A stretch of 6,807 nucleotides of DNA from positions 1 through 6,807 of the forward strand of contig DATKEH010000240.1 in the NCBI GenBank assembly GCA_035546355.1, read 5' to 3'. The notes below the pieces were generated by a model that was not told the origin of the DNA, made no database searches, and worked only from the letters and a program-made list of their open reading frames with translations. This document shows positions 5,335 through 6,807 of the stretch, piece after piece. Made by a program: the position numbers and the translations under genes. The stretch is from DATKEH01 sp035546355. Lineage in GTDB: Bacteria; Acidobacteriota; Thermoanaerobaculia; Multivoradales; JAIOJS01. The stretch's first letter is position 1; every line of letters starts with the position of its first letter.

Positions 5335-6131
5335 ATGCCGGTAGAGCGGAAGCCGATCTTCCGAACGGAGGTCATCGGCCGTCGCCTCGCTGCCCTCGGT
5401 CCGAGCGATCGCGACGGCGAAGCCGCGGCGGTCTTCCGCCGTTGGGCGGCGCTGCTACGTTCGCCCTCGGCGGCAACCCTCACCGAGTCGGAGCTGCTCC
5501 CCGACTTTCCGACTCAGGTCTTCTACGGCGTGCTGGGATACACCGGCCCCAGCTCGGCGGACGAACGCCACACCCTCTCTCGCGAGAGGAGGGTCGAGGT
5601 GCGCGGGGAATACGCCGACGCCGGGCTGGGCCACTTCGGCATCGGCGAGGAGCGGGTGGTGGTCGCGGTCGAGGGAAAGGGGCCGCGCGATCCCCTCGAC
5701 CGCCCCTTCGGCGGCCGCGCGCTCTCCGCGAGATCCTGGGTCACATCTTCGAGCAATCGATCACCGAGCTCGAGGAGATCGAGCGCGAGCTGGCCGCCGG
5801 CGTCTTCGAGGTGGGCGAGACGTCGCGTCGCAAGCGGCAGGGCGCCTTCTACACGCCGCGGGTCATCACCCGCTTCATCGTCGAGCGCGCCCTGGCGCCG
5901 GTGCTCGCGGGCCGCTTCGAGACCCTGCGGCGCCGTCTTCGAGAGAAGGAGGACAAGGCGACGGCCGTTCAATCGCTCGACGACCCGCGGGTCTACGACG
6001 TCGACGCCGTGAACCGCCCGCAACGCGGCGCCTTGTCGCACTTCTGGCGCTCCTGGCTGCAGGAGCTCGAGACAGTGCGCGTGCTCGACCCGGCGTGCGG
6101 CAGCGGCGCCTTCCTCATCGAGGCCTTCGAC
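5335..6131 (+). pseudogene. Type IIG-like restriction-methyltransferase (Eco57I-type), collapsed remnant
   Basis: Residues 1-132 from ATG 5335 match the start of large fused restriction-methylases: VFYGVLGYTGP, HTLSRERRVEV, then D95 and VAVEGKGPRDPLDRPFGGR. D95 with E113-x-K115 forms a PD-(D/E)XK nuclease signature. After codon 132 (about 5730) the coding frame changes, and a later part of the same protein follows: REILGHIFEQSITELEEIER, then RRKRQGAFYTPRVITRFIVE (GAFYTP at 5841-5858), GALSHFWRSWLQELETVRVL and DPACGSGAF (6087-6113). The last is methylase motif I, which binds S-adenosylmethionine. In relatives roughly 200-300 residues lie between these blocks, so an internal deletion of several hundred bases with a frame change is inferred. 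Coding stops at 6131, before the catalytic NPPY motif and the target-recognition domain. Relatives are about 1,000 residues; about 265 remain. It cannot methylate DNA, and a separate nuclease product is unlikely to be useful. Confidence 0.8.
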
Positions 6132-6132
6132 C

Positions 6133-6352
6133 ATGCCGGCGCGGCCGCCGCCGGCGTCGACGGTGTGGGCGGTGACCATCGTGCGCCTCGCCGAGCCGCT
6201 CGGCGGGCAGCTGGGCGCCGTTGTCGTTGTTCGTCGTCTCGGGGAACCCGGCGCCGCCAGTTCGGCTTCGTCGCCGGCGACCTCGACGGCGGCGGCAGCG
6301 CCTCCGCCTGGTGCGCGAGCTCAGGGCCTTCCGCGCCACCCTGGCGCCCTGA
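6133..6352 (+). other. Probable multiply frameshifted gene remnant, family unknown
   Basis: No single frame is convincing, but third-position GC is near complete in successive pieces of different frames. From 6133 to 6219 one frame reads VWAVTIVRLAEPLGGQLGA. From 6221 to about 6250 the next reads LSLFVVSGNPA. From about 6252 a third reads RRQFGFVAGDLDG. From 6299 the second frame returns with RLRLVRELRAFRATLAP and a TGA at 6350-6352. Joined, the pieces would form the end of a protein with one or two hydrophobic stretches and a basic tail, possibly a membrane protein. I do not recognise the family. It follows the point where the restriction-methylase coding signal ends and faces the aminotransferase gene 24 bases away. 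It could instead be noncoding DNA with biased composition. Confidence 0.3.
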
Positions 6353-6376
6353 GGCGGGCCCAGCGCCGCCGCCTCC

Positions 6377-6807
6377 TCAGCGGCACGCCAGGCGCTCGAC
6401 CCCCTTCGCCAGGCGGTCGACCTCCTCCTCGGTGCTGTACATGAGGACGCCGGCGCGCAGCAGGCCGCGCTCGGCGATGCCCAGCACTTCGAGGGCGCGG
6501 GCGGCGTAGAAGTGGCCGTCCCAGACGAAGATTCCGGCACGGCCGAGCTCGCGGGCGGCGTCGGTGGCGCCGATGCCGTCGACGGTGATCGACACGGTGG
6601 GGGCGCGCTCCCCGTCGCCGAACGGCGGCCCCCACACCCGCACCCCCGGCACCGCCGCCACCCGCGCGGCGTAGCGCCGCGCCAGCCGCTCCTCCCACGC
6701 CGCGATGTCGCGCATCGCCGAGACGATGCGGCAGCGCAGGTCTTCGCCGCGACCCCAGGAGGCGACGTAGTCGATGGCGGCGCCGACGCCGGCGATGGCG
6801 GCGTGGT
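6377..6807 (-). CDS. Cysteine-desulfurase-like class V aminotransferase, C-terminal part (start outside window)
   Basis: The minus-strand frame is open from the window edge to TGA 6377-6379, giving 143 complete codons. It begins HAAIAGVGAAIDYVASWG, continues through AWEERLARRY and VPGVRVWGPP, then APTVSITVDGI, ELGRAGIFVWDGHFYA, LLRAGVLMYSTEEEVDRLAK and a short end. This is the small C-terminal domain of PLP-dependent class V aminotransferases. 'GIFVWDGHFYA' and 'RAGVLMYSTEEEVDRL' are typical of the cysteine-desulfurase-like subgroup rather than IscS or SufS proper. Such proteins are cytoplasmic; the substrate of this subgroup is unsettled. The PLP lysine and the active-site cysteine, if any, lie beyond the window. 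The frame has no damage, in contrast to the remnants beside it. Nothing can be said about its promoter or operon. Confidence 0.85.
   Translation of the reverse strand, partial: HAAIAGVGAAIDYVASWGRGEDLRCRIVSAMRDIAAWEERLARRYAARVAAVPGVRVWGPPFGDGERAPTVSITVDGIGATDAARELGRAGIFVWDGHFYAARALEVLGIAERGLLRAGVLMYSTEEEVDRLAKGVERLACR

Noticed and set aside
4557..6509. Plus-strand open frame of 650 codons covering the DUF1761 and restriction regions
   Set aside because: Only about 5732-6131 of it is real coding sequence, the middle of the restriction-methylase. The first part is out of frame with DUF1761 and the last part is antisense to the aminotransferase.

Overview
The window is very GC-rich chromosomal bacterial DNA; real genes use almost only G or C at third codon positions. 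The gene families and the habit of placing a TAnnnT -10-like box only 7-12 bases before the ATG would fit a soil or marine high-GC lineage such as Acidobacteriota or Myxococcota. That placement is inference and no marker gene proves it. Nothing marks the window as phage or plasmid: there is no integrase, transposase, tRNA, rRNA or CRISPR array.

Layout. Positions 1-353 (+) hold the 3' end of a DUF885-family gene. It converges on 420-2078 (-), an intact gene for a secreted 552-residue tetratricopeptide-repeat protein. A divergent 220-bp gap follows, with promoter-like boxes facing both ways. A small exported protein of unknown function (2299-3012, +) comes next; its tail looks like read-through past a lost stop. 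After it is an intact AraC/XylS-type regulator (2970-3878, +).

From about 3920 to 6376 most genes are broken. A DUF4287-DUF5655 gene (3920-4477, -) keeps a strong ribosome binding site but has an in-frame TGA at codon 38. A divergent intergenic region with a striking nested palindrome (4556-4593) separates it from an intact four-helix DUF1761 membrane protein (4658-5068, +). Then come a 5'-truncated, frameshifted C-terminal fragment of a TetR-type regulator (5097-5290, -), a restriction-methyltransferase gene reduced to its nuclease end and the start of its methylase domain (5335-6131, +), and a stretch whose coding signal hops between frames (6133-6352, +). The window closes with the C-terminal 143 residues of a cysteine-desulfurase-like class V aminotransferase (6377-6807, -), which looks sound.

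Working together. There is no clear operon: adjacent genes are mostly convergent or divergent and belong to unrelated families. The biological story is best read as ordinary single-gene housekeeping and sensing units around a decaying accessory patch that once held a type IIG-like restriction-modification enzyme. I do not see a convincing new multi-gene system. The most notable items are the premature TGA, the nested palindrome, the probable leaderless promoters and the collapsed restriction gene.
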